Assembly (NCBI GenBank): GCA_030272155.1
Contig: CP126191.1
Coordinates: forward strand, 6,408,501 to 6,472,500
From: Tetradesmus obliquus
Lineage: Eukaryota; Chlorophyta; Chlorophyceae; Sphaeropleales; Scenedesmaceae
DNA length: 64,000 nucleotides
Reading direction: 5' to 3'
Shown here: positions 1 through 15,017 of the stretch, in pieces
How positions within the stretch are numbered: the stretch's first letter is position 1
Layout of the letters: every line of letters begins with the position of its first letter
The notes under the pieces: generated by a model
What the model saw: only the letters and a program-made list of their open reading frames with translations
Database searches by the model: none
Told to the model about the DNA's origin: nothing
Program-made: the position numbers and the translations under genes

Positions 1-29
1 TGGTGCGCACACCTGGGGCTCAGATGTAG
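1..29 (+). CDS. 3' end of an upstream gene, tandem paralogue of the BTB/kelch gene (partial)
   Basis: Bases 1-23 match bases 2899-2921, near the 3' end of the neighbouring BTB/kelch gene, with a single mismatch, and in the same reading frame (VRTPGAQ). Here the frame ends after one more Met codon at a TAG (27-29), whereas the downstream copy continues for seven more residues. The window therefore most likely opens on the last codons of a tandem duplicate. Only about nine codons are visible, so family membership is inferred from this match alone. Confidence 0.5.
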
Positions 30-564
30 TCTGCTAGCTTAGCAGCTTGAAGCTGCCTGGTGGCTTGCAACCAGCTTGTTGCCACACGGCTGAAAAGCTG
101 TGAGTACTTAATATGCTGCATTGTGCTTTTCACGGTGTGTTCAAGTGCAACTCTGTATGCTGTCACAGCATCAAACGGCGTTTGCAGCACGCTGCTTGGG
201 TGACCCAAGCACATGATGCATGGTGGCTTAGACAACAGACTTGGAGCTGCCTGACATCTGATGATGGTGCTGCAAAAGTGTATACCGGCGAGCGATCACA
301 GAGTTGTCAGTTGTTTTGTGGCATCCATTGAAGAGCAAACGGCTTTCTTGCTGTCAAGTTCACATGGGTGTTACATGGTGAAGTTCGAAACCTATAACCC
401 CAATCGCTCACCAGACCGTATGACGAGGTTGCATGTGCGCTGCAAAGGTCGCACATGCAACCTCATCATACGGTCTGGTCTCATAGCTCGATCACCATCT
501 CATTCGTCGCCGATTGCAGACAGTCATCGGGGTGCCTGTTGACCTGCCGCAATCAGCACCTGGC
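30..564. other. Intergenic / 5' region with a long inverted repeat
   Basis: No supported gene lies between the end of the upstream paralogue and the first ATG of the BTB/kelch gene. Short ORFs here have no recognisable content. The stretch holds the 30-bp-arm hairpin at 410-479, annotated separately, and presumably the promoter and 5' UTR of the next gene. Confidence 0.5.
410..479 (-). repeat. 30-bp inverted repeat with 10-nt loop (hairpin)
   Basis: The left arm 410-439 and right arm 450-479 are reverse complements with one mismatch, around a 10-base loop (440-449). On a + transcript the mismatch is C-A. On a - transcript it becomes G-U, so the RNA hairpin would pair along all 30 positions. 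Such length and fidelity are unlikely by chance. It could be a small-RNA precursor, a recent foldback insertion or a MITE-like remnant. Confidence 0.85.
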
Positions 565-2943
565 ATGGCTTCGCCACCGCAAAAGAAGCAAAGAATGGAG
601 GTAGAACAGGAGCCTGCCTGGATTAAGCTTCAAGCTGACAGCTACGAGGCGGTCGTGCCTGTGGCATGCGTGATGCAGTACCCCAACGTTGACTGTTAAC
701 AGTCATCTAGCCATACTGGTGCAGCTGGAATTGGCACAGGGCTCGCCCGACCCTGCTGTGCGGCTGAATTGTGACGCAGACGAGGCCAGGGAAATAGTAG
801 CAGTGCTGAGGCAGTTGCGCGCAGTCTCGGATGGCATGTGCATTGGGGTATTAGGCAGGGCATCCAGCACTACTGCTGCGCAGCAGTCTGAAATGCAACA
901 GCAGCAACAGCATGCTGTTGCTGCTGTTGCATTTCAGACTTAGATGAGTGTCATACCAGACACCATTACAACTCACCTGTGGTTCATGCATCTTTCAGCA
1001 GACACAATCATCAATGCCTATATCTGATGCAGCACTTGACTGGCTCATCTATGGTCCAGCTCACCGCGGTGCATCTTAGCCCCCAGCTCCTGCTGCTGTC
1101 CCTGCCGCTTTGCAGGGCTCCTGCTATGAGCCCCCGCAGGACAACATGCGGCTTGTACGGTCGCTGCGCCACACGCTGGACTACATGGGCTTGCCCACGC
1201 CCCGCTTCCCCTGCAGCAGCTTCAATGAGGTGCTGCTGCTGCCAGCCTATGCACCAGACTGCGATGGTTGCACTGGTGACCAGGGCCTGCTGATGTACTC
1301 AGCCGCAACACACGGCTGGGCACCACTGCAGGACGACAGGGACCCGCGGCCAGACTATGTGCGCGCTGAAGGAATTGTGGCAAAACGGCGCTGGCTGGCG
1401 GCCGTGCTGCGCAGCAAGTACACCAGCGCGGGTGAGGCGGCAGCTGCAGGAGGACCTGGAAGCACCTGCACGACCTCATGCAGCAGCAGCTGTCGACTGC
1501 AGGTACCACATATGTCAAGCACTGCATGGCATGCAACCTTCTGTATCAGATGCACTGTATTGCAGATAATCTCACGCACTTCTGCATGGCGGAGAAGGCT
1601 GACTGGCATGCAGGTGCATCGCAGCGCAGAGAGGCTGGTGAGATATTACCGTCTCCTTAGTGCAGTATGCAGCAGTCGCATGTTGATGCAAGGTTCTCCT
1701 TAAGCTGCAAACGTGTCGGGACTTGGTCGTGGCTGCTGCAGGTGAGGACGTGGTGGTCATGCTGCCGCGCGACGGGGACGAGGAAAAGGAGCACGACCCC
1801 GTGCTGCTGCGGGCGTCACTCAAGAGCTCGTCAGATCTGCTGCCAACACCCCGGCACTTGCATTGCACAAATGCAGCACTTGCTGCGGCCAGCGGCAAGC
1901 TGTTCCTGCTAGGGGGCAGCTACGACTTTGAACCAGCCGCATACCTGTTTGAGCCCACAGCAATGGAGGTGTTTGAGCCGCACACAGCTGCCTGGTACAC
2001 TGCCAGCTCGCCACTGCCTGGCAGGTCCATTCTGGTGGGCCACACCCTGGTCAGCAACAGCTCAGAGGGGCTGCTGCTGGCACTGGGCGGTGAAGCAAAG
2101 GTGCAGGGCCATGCTGCGTCTGCTGACGTGTGGGACAGCGGCATGGTGGCAACGTACGACATCAGGGCAGGTGCGTGCCGCTGCAGCAGAGCGCCAAGAG
2201 GCCGGTCATGGACCTCTGGGTTGGTCCACCCTGCCTGGCACTTTTCCTCACTGCATACATAGCAATACATTGCACTGCAGTTACACTCAGGGGGGAGTGG
2301 GAACGTCAGGAAGGAGCCAGCTAAGATCAAAGAGGATTACTTTCATAGCTTTAGAACACAACTCCACAGTTTACACATACCGGCAAAGCTGTCTTTCAGA
2401 GTCGTGCAGAGATGGGCTAAGCAAAGTGAATTGCTGCTTGCAGGGACGTGGAGCAGGCATCCAAGCGGCCGCACGCTGCCAGCAGCAGACATGCCGCAGG
2501 GCACATCCATGGAAGCAGTAGCAGCAGATGAGCACACAATCATGCTGCTGCGGGCAGCACCGCGGGTGGCAGCGGAAGGTGTGCAGGATGATGATGATAA
2601 TCGAGGTTCTGATACAGAGCAGCCGCCGGGCCGCGTGGACCTGCTTGACCTACGCATGCTGCGCTGGCGGGAGGGTGCGCCGCTGCAGCGCGACTGCCTG
2701 CATGGAGTGGGGCTGGTGGAGTATGACGGGAAGCTGCTGGCACTGGGCGGCTGTGTGAATCCATGGCCACGAGCAAATACTGCTGCTGTCTATGAGCAGT
2801 CCGCCACAGACGTGGTGAGCTGCTACGACCTGCGCAGCGACAGCTGGTCGGAGCTGCCGGCGAGGCTGCCGCTGCAGCTGGGCTATGCCACCCCAGTGGT
2901 GGTGCGCACACCCGGGGCTCAGCTACTAGCTGAGTGTTTATAG
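565..2943 (+). CDS. BTB/kelch-repeat-like protein (possible frameshift near the N-terminus)
   Basis: The ATG at 565 opens a reading frame whose residues (LQADSY, then VMQYPN, SHLAIL and a later LR) recall the BTB/T1 fold of KCTD-like adaptors. The BTB-like text breaks between frames near 675-690. Downstream exons are about 1116-1431, 1742-2170 and 2444-2943; the last two join in phase. They contain kelch-type blade segments with a Gly-Gly doublet followed by a polar residue (LFLLGGSYD, LLALGGEA, LLALGGCVN), each followed by a segment ending in YDIR or YDLRSDSWSELP. BTB-kelch proteins usually serve as substrate adaptors of Cullin-3 ubiquitin ligases; that role is inference here. A small exon may lie at 1455-1502. 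The tail matches the window's first bases, so this is a tandem family. The 13-base discrepancy may be a pseudogene lesion, an assembly error or a missed splice. Confidence 0.6.
885..940. repeat. Perfect 56-bp spacerless palindrome
   Basis: Bases 885-912 are followed directly by their exact reverse complement at 913-940; there is no mismatch and no spacer. The arms include CAG/CAA triplets on one side and CTG/TTG on the other. It lies between the BTB-like part and the kelch part of the gene, probably in an intron or at an exon end. Perfect palindromes of this size can extrude cruciforms and are genetically unstable, so the copy is likely young. Confidence 0.9.
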
Positions 2944-3690
2944 CACGCCAGGCTGCCTGTGCGCAGTGTATGTAAGTTATCGCCGGCATGCTGGCAAGCA
3001 GCGGTGATGCAGTTCAAGTGCTGGTTTGTCCATATAGCTTCAACGTGGCGTGGGACAACGTTGTGCGCGCATGCAGTCACTACAAGCTGCACACGCTGCC
3101 ATAGTGTACATGAACGCATGCAAACGTGATCGGGCAAGTGAAACTGGCGCTGATTGGGTTCGGCCTCCTTTTTGTGCCAAAACTGACGCCAACACCTGCT
3201 ATGCCAGCTGGCTGGGGCGTGGTCTGCTGGTAGCTCTCGTATGGCCAGTTTGCACTGATGATGAAGCAGCGTGCAGCTGCACTCTGGCTAAAGGCTTGGC
3301 AACATCTCAAACATGCTTAGATTGGCATCGCATTGCTCTTGCAGTTGTCAAACCACTGTCGCATGGCTTCGGCAACTCTTCATGCAGTGTTTTGAAAGGC
3401 ACCGCAGCTGCATGCAGTGGATGCTTCTGCGAATATTGTTACTCGACCTGCCGCCCAGCTGCCAGCAGGCTTGTGTATGCTTGCCAAGCAAGCACAGTGA
3501 TCTTGCGCAACTCAAGCCCATGGCACACGCCACTCCCTGACAAGCGCTGTGTTTTCAGTCAAAGCACAACAGTCACAAACCGAGACTGCCAGTTGTATGA
3601 CAAGGCACAACAGTAAAATTGTCATGTTACAACCGCTCTTTGTGCAGTGTGGCCGTCCTCAGCACTACTAGTTGTTGACCCAGCTCACCG
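2944..3690. other. Convergent intergenic stretch
   Basis: This 750-bp stretch separates the stop of the BTB/kelch gene (+) from the stop of the ribulose-phosphate epimerase gene (-), so it should hold two 3' UTRs. A TTACA at about 3625 reads TGTAA on the - strand, the usual chlorophyte polyadenylation signal, placed suitably for the epimerase. An ORF on + (3050-3616) is rich in Cys, Trp and His with no domain-like text and was not called. Confidence 0.5.
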
Positions 3691-5230
3691 CTAGGCTGGC
3701 ACAGCTGCTGGCTGCCGGGCAGCTGCTGCGTATGCCTGCCGCATCTGCTGCATCACCTGCGCCGGCTCAGCTGCACCAAAGATTGCACTGCCAGCCACAA
3801 ACACGTTAGCGCCAGCCTCTGCTGCTGCCACTGCCGTCTCTGCAGTGATGCCGCCGTCCACCTCAATCAGCAGCTGCGGGAACTGCTGCCGCAGCACGGC
3901 GCACTTCTGCACCGCTTCAGCCATGAACATCTGGCCGCCAAAGCCGGGCTGCACCGTCAGCACCAGCACCTGGTGGGGTGCAGGGGGAGCAGGAAGGGGG
4001 GGGTGCAGCAAGGCAAAGTGCAGCACGTGTTCAACACAAGTTGTACACACCGGCAGTAAGCCCCCAATATGTGGGCAGCTGGGCACTTGTGGACAGTTCC
4101 CTGCGCAGCAAAGCAGCTGAAGAAGAATTCAACGAGCACTGGCTGCATGATGTGCAAAATGCAGAGTGGAACAGCAGCATACCAGCTGCATGCATGCAGT
4201 GCTGCATCATCCCGCATGCAGCAGCTGCTCAACTCACACCGCTGCTAGCTTAGCAGTGCCAGACCCCACAGCGCCCAGCCTCACCATGTCCAGCAGCCCC
4301 TGCTGCAGGTAGGGCAGCAGCAGCTCCGCGAGAGTGTCCGGCTTCAGCGCCACGCCAGCCTTCATGCCTGCAGCCCGCACCTGCTGCGCTGCCTCCACCA
4401 CAGCAGGGTGCGCCTGCGAGCTGCTGAGCTGCTGCGGGTCGACGATTGCTTCAAGGTGGAATGTGAACATGTCTGCGCCAGCCTTGGCGAAGTCCTGCAA
4501 GCAGCGGCACATGTGTGTGGCAGGGTAGATTAGGCTGTGCTTGCAATGCACACTGGCGGGCGGCTGGAGATCGAGGCAGGTGCGGTGTGTGCAATGCAGC
4601 CCTAAAGTTTGCCAATGGTTACATGCCAGGACGGCACCCTAAGCTCTCAATGTGCTGCCTAGCTGTCTGATAATCTGCAGCAAAGGGCTTTGACGCAGTC
4701 GGTGGGGTTCCGTCCCGGGGGTTCTGTTTGTGACCTGCCGTGCCCAGTGGGTGCTGCTGCTGCGGCTGCTGTACCTTGATCCACTGCTGCGGGTTGGTGA
4801 CCATCAGGTGGCAGTCGAAGAAGGCTTTGGAGTGCTTGCGCAGCGACTGCACCACCGGCGCTCCTATAGTGAGGTTTGGCACAAAGTGGCCGTCCTGCAG
4901 TGGGAAAGGCAGCGGTTTGTGATGCATCTTGCACCACACAGCAGCACGCCACACTACACATGGCACCTGAATGCAGACTAACTGCTTTGATGTTGCCAGC
5001 ATGGCTTGTTGCTTGAATTGTTGCCTGCTAAATCACGCAGAATGAAGCCCTGCGGTTACAGCTATGTATGCATTGCAGTTGGCTGCGGCAGCTTGCATGG
5101 CCTGAAGTTCACCTACCATCACATCGATGTGCAGCCAGTCAGCGCCAAGCTCCACAATTCTTTTACACTCATCAGCTAGAGTGGCAAAGTCTGCAGAAAG
5201 TATAGATGGTGATATGATGAGGCTGGACAT
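3691..5230 (-). CDS. RPE: Ribulose-phosphate 3-epimerase, cytosolic type
   Basis: The enzyme interconverts D-ribulose 5-phosphate and D-xylulose 5-phosphate in the pentose phosphate pathway. Four exons (5230-5117, 4894-4775, 4494-4285, 3969-3691) join in phase to 240 residues, the normal family length. Diagnostic text is all present: SPSILSADF at the start, HIDVMDGHFVPN (metal-binding His and catalytic Asp, split across the exon 1/2 junction), CHLMV (second metal His), VQPGFGGQ (phosphate loop) and EVDGGI (second catalytic Asp). The ATG is followed at once by the first strand, with no transit peptide, so this should be the cytosolic isoform; a plastid Calvin-cycle copy would be elsewhere. The last exon continues past the usual end with an Ala/Pro-rich tail. 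Confidence 0.96.
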
Positions 5231-6398
5231 TGTGGCTGCTTTGTGGGAACGCCTTGACGTGTACTGCTGCTGCTGCTGCTGCTGCACTAGATGGTCGTGA
5301 CACGGACGGCGAAGCAATAGAGAAAGTGCATCAAAAGCTGATGACGAGTTCGCGCTGTGCAAACTCGCATACAACAAGTTCTGCCGCGTGTCATGATGCC
5401 TTGTTTGTAACCGTTGTTTGAACATGGCGGTCTTCCACGCAGATGCAGCGCATCGCTGCGAGAAAATGCACAGCAGAGTTTAGATAAATGTTTGCGGAGA
5501 CGCGTGCTGCTATACACGCTGCAGCAAGCCTCGCAAAACAGGCAAGAAAACAACCCTACTCCCTGATCAGCAGTGCATCACTGCATCCTCGACAAGAGAT
5601 ACAAGCTGCACAGGGAGATCTCCCTGAACCAAATGCCTGCAGCAAAATCGAGTTACATTAAAGCCTGCTGCATGAACTTACAGGCCTGTATAATGCAGAC
5701 TAGCCCAGTGGGGTGGCAGAAAGGGCAGGCACCCGCAGCTGCCAGATGCCACCACCTTGCAGCCTGACCCCTCTGCACTCTGCTGTGCAGCACGTTGCTG
5801 AACGCCTAATGAACAAGCCAAGCCACCCAACGCCAGCTGCTACATGTATACAAGCTCAGCAGCTGCAGAATGCCGAAAACTGGAGGCGCACAGCAGAGGT
5901 AGCTGCACCTGGGTAGCTCTTCGGCTGGCTAGCACCCGCCGCCAGCCCACAGCAGGCGTGCTAATGCAGCTGGGTCACGGGCACTGCACCACACACAGTG
6001 CTGAGCTGTGCCTCCTGATGCGCTGCTGCTGCTGTGCTGCAAATGTGCAGCTGATAACAATAACCGCACATCCAGCAGCAAGTCCGACCAGAGTCTGCTC
6101 GCAACCCCTGGCCAGCAAACATGGTTCGGCCTATGCTCGAAGCTAACCACCACAGCGCAAGCCTGCATGCGACTCATACAGACCGCCAAACACCCACTGC
6201 ATGCGATTGACATCGACGCACGGTGCGCATGGCTCCACCTGGCAACTGCTGCTGCACATATGCAGCTCGATGCCTATGCCGTGGAGTGCGCATCGCAGCC
6301 CAGGCCTGCCTGCAGCTGTGACCACTTGAGCCAGTTGTAGCTGCTGCACAGTTGCGCCCAGCTGCTGACCTAGCTGACTGCTGCTGCTGCTGCCGGGG
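5231..6398. other. Intergenic: epimerase promoter and VPS4 3' UTR
   Basis: The two flanking genes point the same way (-), so the left part holds the epimerase promoter and 5' UTR, including a short GCT triplet run at about 5264-5285, and the right part the VPS4 3' UTR. I see no coding text on either strand; the ORFs here are short and rich in Cys, His and Trp. Confidence 0.5.
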
Positions 6399-10126
<3,728 letters not shown>

Positions 10127-13100
10127 ATGCACCTGTGGCTTCTAACCAGGCAGAGGCAAAGTAGCACTCCAACCATCAGTTTGCCATGGGTGGCTGTTGC
10201 TTCTGTTGACAAGTCTGCTGCTGCTGCTTATGTTGCCTGCAGCAAGCATGTCCCCTTGAAGAGCGTAGCTGCAGCATGGCCCGCAGCTGATCCTGCAGCT
10301 GCTGTGCAGGACAGCCGCAGCCGGCTGCAACAGACCGGCAATGCAGCCTACGATGCAGTGCAGCTGCAGCTGGAGGAGGTGCTGCAGCGGCAGCAGCAGT
10401 TGCTTCGAGAGCAAGCTGAGCTCGATCAGCCGCCACATGCAGAGGGTGAGGCAGCTGCAGCATCATCATGGCAGCAGCTCCACCACCACAGCAGCAGCAG
10501 CATCCAGTGCAGCGCCGAGGAGTTGCATGAACTGCTCATACAGGAGCAGCACGGCGACTGCTTGGCAAATGCATTGTCACAGCCGGGAGCTGCACAGCAC
10601 ACCAGTACCGTAGTGGGTGCACAGCCAACCGAAAGTGGGCAGTTTTGGCAGTTGCCGCAATGTCAGGTCGTGCAGTGCAGCGCAACACGCATGGGGCAGC
10701 TGAACAGCAGCACCCAGGTGGCAGATGCAGCAGCCTCTCTAGCGCCTACCTTGAACGGCAGCAGCGGCACCGGTACCGACAGCAGCAGCAGCAGCAGCAG
10801 CACCAGCAGGCCTGCTGGCAGCACCACCAGCACTGACGTCAGCAGCAGCAACACCGACAGCAGCAGCAGCAGCAGTAGAAAAGGCACCAGTTCTCAGCGG
10901 CAAAACAGCAAGCAGCACAACAAACATCCCGCAGCAGCACCACAGCCCGAGCCGCTGTATCGGCTGGTTGCTGCTGCCAAGCGGCGGCAGCACTTGAATT
11001 CAGCTGAGCTGCATCAGCTGCTTCTTCAGCTGCAGCCTTTGCTGCCCAGGCTAGCTCCGGAGCACTTGGCACATGCAGCCTGGGCAGCAGCTCAGCTGGC
11101 AGAGCAGCAGCCCCCTAGCCAGGCATGGCTGTCTGCCCTGCTTCAAGCAGCCAGCAGCTACTTCCCCAACAGCAGCAGCAGCAGCAGCCAAATGAAACCT
11201 GCATCCACAGCTACGCTGCTGCAGGCCCTAGTGAAGCTGCAGCAGCAGCCCAGCCAGGCGTGGCTGGCAGCATGCAGCAGCAGCATGCAGCTGGAGCAGT
11301 GGGCCTGCCCCAGGGCCCTGTCCACTGTGGCTGCCTGCCTGCCCCAGCTGGGCTACGCGCCGGACACCTGCTGGGCGCAGCGCTTCTTTGCAGCATCAGC
11401 AGCAGCGCTGCCGGCTTTTCCAGCTATCAGCCTGGCACGCATGCTGCATGGGGTGACCGCCTGGCGGCAGCTGTACCTGCAGCGGCAGCAGCAGCAGCAG
11501 CAGCAGGATGAGGTGGATGGCAGCAGCTTGCAGCTGACCCCACCCCAGTCCTGGCTGCTGCCAGTGCTGAGCAGCCTGAGCCAGGCCAGCAGCCAGCTGA
11601 AGCCAGCAGAGCTGGCCATGGTGCTGCAGGCACTACAGCGGCTGCAGCAGCAGCAGCAGCAGCAGCTGGTACTGCCTTCGGTAGGTCAGCAGCCGTCAAC
11701 ACAACTGCAGCAGGCAGGGCAGCAGCTGCTGCATTCGCTCATGGCTGCTGCTCTGCAGCAGCTGCCAGGGTTCCAAGCCAAGGACCTGACTGTTATGCTG
11801 TTTGCTGTCGCATCGCTGCATGGGCGGCAGCAGCAGCAGCATGACCAGCAACAGCAGCAGCAGCAGCAGCTGGTACAGCAGGGAGTCACCTGGCAGTGGC
11901 TGCTGCGCGTGTTGAAGAGCGTTGAGGTGAGGCATCACCTCAAGTTCACTGCCCTGCAACTCATGTGTATGGCGCCTTGTCCAGCCGCTCATCTTGTGGG
12001 TGTTGCATGGTGCTGCTTATCATCAGCGTCTGCTTGTGGCTGATCTGCTGTCTTTGAACCTCGCCCTCTTGACTGCTGTGCCTCACCGCACCGCTTACTC
12101 TGCACGCTGCCATGCTGTGCAGGCACGCCTGCCCCAGCTGGACCCAAGGGCTCAGGCCACATGCCTATCTGCAGCAGCAACCCTCATCAAGCCGCACCTG
12201 CAGCAACCCCAGCAGCATGCGCAGCAGGAGCAGCAGCAGCAGCCCGAGGACACCCAGCAGCCGCAGCAGCAGCAGCGTGGTGGAGTGCAGCAGCAAGCAG
12301 CAGCAGCGCAGCCCTCGAGGCCTGTGCCGCCGCTGCAGCGTTGGCTACAGCTGCAGCAGAGTATGGCTCAGTCGGAACCACCACCAGCAACCGCAGCAGC
12401 TGCAGCAGGGCTGCCAGGTAGTGCACCGCCACTGACACAGCCAGTCCCCGTCGACACCATCAGCAGTACTGCTGAGCGTGCAGCAGCTGCAGCTGACGTG
12501 GCCACCTACTGGCGGCAGTGGCTCAACAGCTTCTTCGCACACAGCAGCAGCCAGCTGCGCAGCTTCAGTGCTGAAGACTTGACCGTCACTGCCTGCAGCC
12601 TGGCCAGCAGCCAGCTGGTGCCTCCAGTGAGCTGGTACGAGCAGCTGCTGGGGGCGCTGCAGGCGCAGCTGCACTGCATGTCTGCCGGCCAGGTGTCTGG
12701 TGCGGCCTGGGCGCTGGCGCGCATGGCGCTGCTGCCTAGTCAGCATAACGTTGTGGTGTCACTGGTGCCTTCCGGCGCATGGATGCAGCGGCTGTACCTG
12801 CTGCCAGATGAGCAGCAGCAGCAGGAGGTGCCAGCAGCAGCAGCAGCAGGAGAGGCGGGGGTGTGCAGTTACACCTTGTGCAGCTGCAGTGCAGCAGAGC
12901 TGGTGCGTCTGATGTGGGCTGCTGGGGTGTGTGACTTCAACCCAGGCGACAGCTGGTGGGCAGCGGCTGAGCAGCAGCTGCAACAAGCTCTGCAGCCAAG
13001 CACCACCCACAATATCCTGCTGGATAGCACAAGCAGCAGCAGCAGCAGCAGGGTTTCCAGCAGTGTCAGCAGCAAGCAGCAGCTGCCGGCGTATCTCCTG

Positions 13101-15017
13101 GGCTCGCTGCTGCAGGCATATGCTGCCACACGCAGGCCTGTGCCTGCTGCCATGCAGCAGCTCATACAGTCGCCCCACATAACACAGCAGCTGCTGCAGC
13201 AGCCAGTGCTGCACACGGTGCGGCTGCTGCGCGGCTTGCGGCAGTCTGGCTGTGCTGTTGCGCAGGCTTGGCTGCAGCAGCTGGCGCTGGGGCTGCAGCC
13301 ACGGCTGGCTCAGCTAGGACCTGGGGAGCTGCCCCAGGTTCTGGGCTGCCTGGCTGATGCTGGCCTCAGCCTCAACATGCAGCAGCAGCAGCAGGCTGGT
13401 GTTGCGGATGTGCGTGATGCTACCACTGCTGCAGCTGTCAGAGAGTCTGCTGCTGCACTAGTAGGCACAAGCGACAGCCAGCAAAGCCGGAGACCACCTA
13501 CAGCAGCAGGGGCAGGTGTCAGTGCATTCAGCAGCAGCAGCTTCAGGGATGCCTGCCTGGCAGCTGGGCTGTTGCTGCTGCCGCAGCTGTCAGTGCGCGA
13601 GGCGAGCCTGCTGCTGTGGTCCTGTGCAAAGCTGCAGCTGAAGCCGCCAGCTGCCTGGCTGGAGGCAGTGCTGTGCCGCATGCAGGCGGGCTTTGTGTCT
13701 GCAGAGCTGCCGGAACTAGCCCTGGCCATCACTGCATGTGCCAAGCTCGGGTATGTGCCCTGCGCTGATTGGCTGGGCTGCTTCATGATGGCGACGCACC
13801 GCAAGGTAGCAGCAGCTGCCGCTGGGCCTGTGACCGGCAAGCTGGCACTGGCGCGGCTGGTGCTGCAGCTGCTGTGGGCGTTAGGAGGCCTCGAGGTGGG
13901 CCAGGTCAGCGCAAGGTGGATGAAGCAGCTGCTGCTGTCTGTGCATGCACAGCTGCCGCTTATAGGGCCTCGCTATGTGGCATCGCTGCTGCTGGCACTC
14001 TCGCGGCTGCACTGCAGGCCGAGTCCAGTGTACCTGCAGAGCTTGCTAGACAGGCTGGGCGAGCTGAACGGCTGTAGCACCGCAGACCTGCTGCAGCTGC
14101 TGCAAGCAGCAGCAGCGCTGCGCTGGCAGCCAAATAGGCGCTGGGTGGATGGATTCCTGGCTGCTGCGTATGGCAGGGGAGGGCAGGGGCTGGCTAGCAT
14201 GGGCCCGCAGCAGCTGGCTCAGCTGCACTGGTCGCTTGCTGTGCTGCGGGTGACACCCCCGGAGCGCTGGCGCATGGCTGCTGTGGCGGCTGTCACTGCG
14301 CAGCTGGGCAGCTTTGATGCGCAGTCGCTGGCGACAGTGGTGTGGGCTTGGGGCAGGCTGATGGTGCACCTGGTGCCCAAGCCGGCTGATGAGGGGCGTG
14401 GCCGGCAGGGCCAGGAGCAGCAGCAGCAGCAGCAACAGCAACAGCGCGTCTTGCAGCAGCAGGTGCGCTGGCGACTGCTGCAGCTGCGGCTGGCGCGGCA
14501 GCTGCAGTCGGCGGCGCCGCATAGCAGCAGAGGTCTCAGCCCAATCAGCAAGACCAGCAGTAGCAGCAGCGGCGTAGAGCTGTCGCCGCGGCGCAGGCGC
14601 GTCTTGGACAGGCGCGCTAAGGTTGCCGAGTCTGTGCTGGCAGCTGCCTGGGAACTGCGTGGCAGCTACAGCGCGTCTAGCCTCGTGTACCTGCTGGCGG
14701 GTGTGGCCAAGATGCGGCTGCAGCCAGGCCAGGCGTGGCTGCAGGGCATGGTGCTGCATGGCAGCAGCGAGCGGCTGTCTGTGCTGAATGGCTATCAGCT
14801 GCAGCAGCTGCTGTGGGCGCTTGCACGGCTAGGGTTTGTGGCGCCGGAGGGCTGGCTGGGCAGCGTTGCGGTGCTGCTGGAGGTGCAGGCGCAGCGGCGT
14901 GACAGCACGCGGCACAGCGCAGCTTGGGCGCTGGCGCGGTTGCAGCAGCTGGCTGCAGCGGCGGCTGTGGGCCAGCAGCAGCAGCAGCAGCAGGAGCTGC
15001 GGATTGAAATTGCTTGA
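10127..15017 (+). CDS. Octotricopeptide-repeat (OPR)-like organelle RNA-binding protein
   Basis: Two exons (10127-11926, 12123-15017) join in phase to 1,564 residues. The N-terminus (MHLWLLTRQRQSS, then Ser/Ala-rich with scattered basic and no acidic residues) looks like an organelle transit peptide. The body repeats a helical unit of roughly 38 residues of the form L-x-x-L-L-W-A-L-A-x-L ... P-P-x-x-W-L, for example LLWALARLGFVAPEGWL, LLLWSCAKLQLKPPAAWL and LAITACAKLGYVPCADWL; about a dozen such units can be picked out. This matches the OPR consensus of chlorophyte factors that stabilise, splice or translate individual chloroplast or mitochondrial mRNAs. Long Gln and Ser runs encoded by CAG/AGC triplets interrupt the first half. 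No RAP domain was seen at the C-terminus. The target RNA cannot be read from the sequence. Confidence 0.85.

Noticed and set aside
3050..3616. 188-codon ORF on + between the kelch and epimerase genes
   Set aside because: Rich in Cys, Trp and His, with no domain-like pattern, no good start context, and lying where two 3' UTRs should meet.
11211..14759. Long - strand ORFs opposite the OPR gene
   Set aside because: They are antisense shadows of CAG/CTG-rich coding sequence, giving Leu, Cys or Ala runs with no domain text, while the + strand gives OPR-like repeats and a clean splice.
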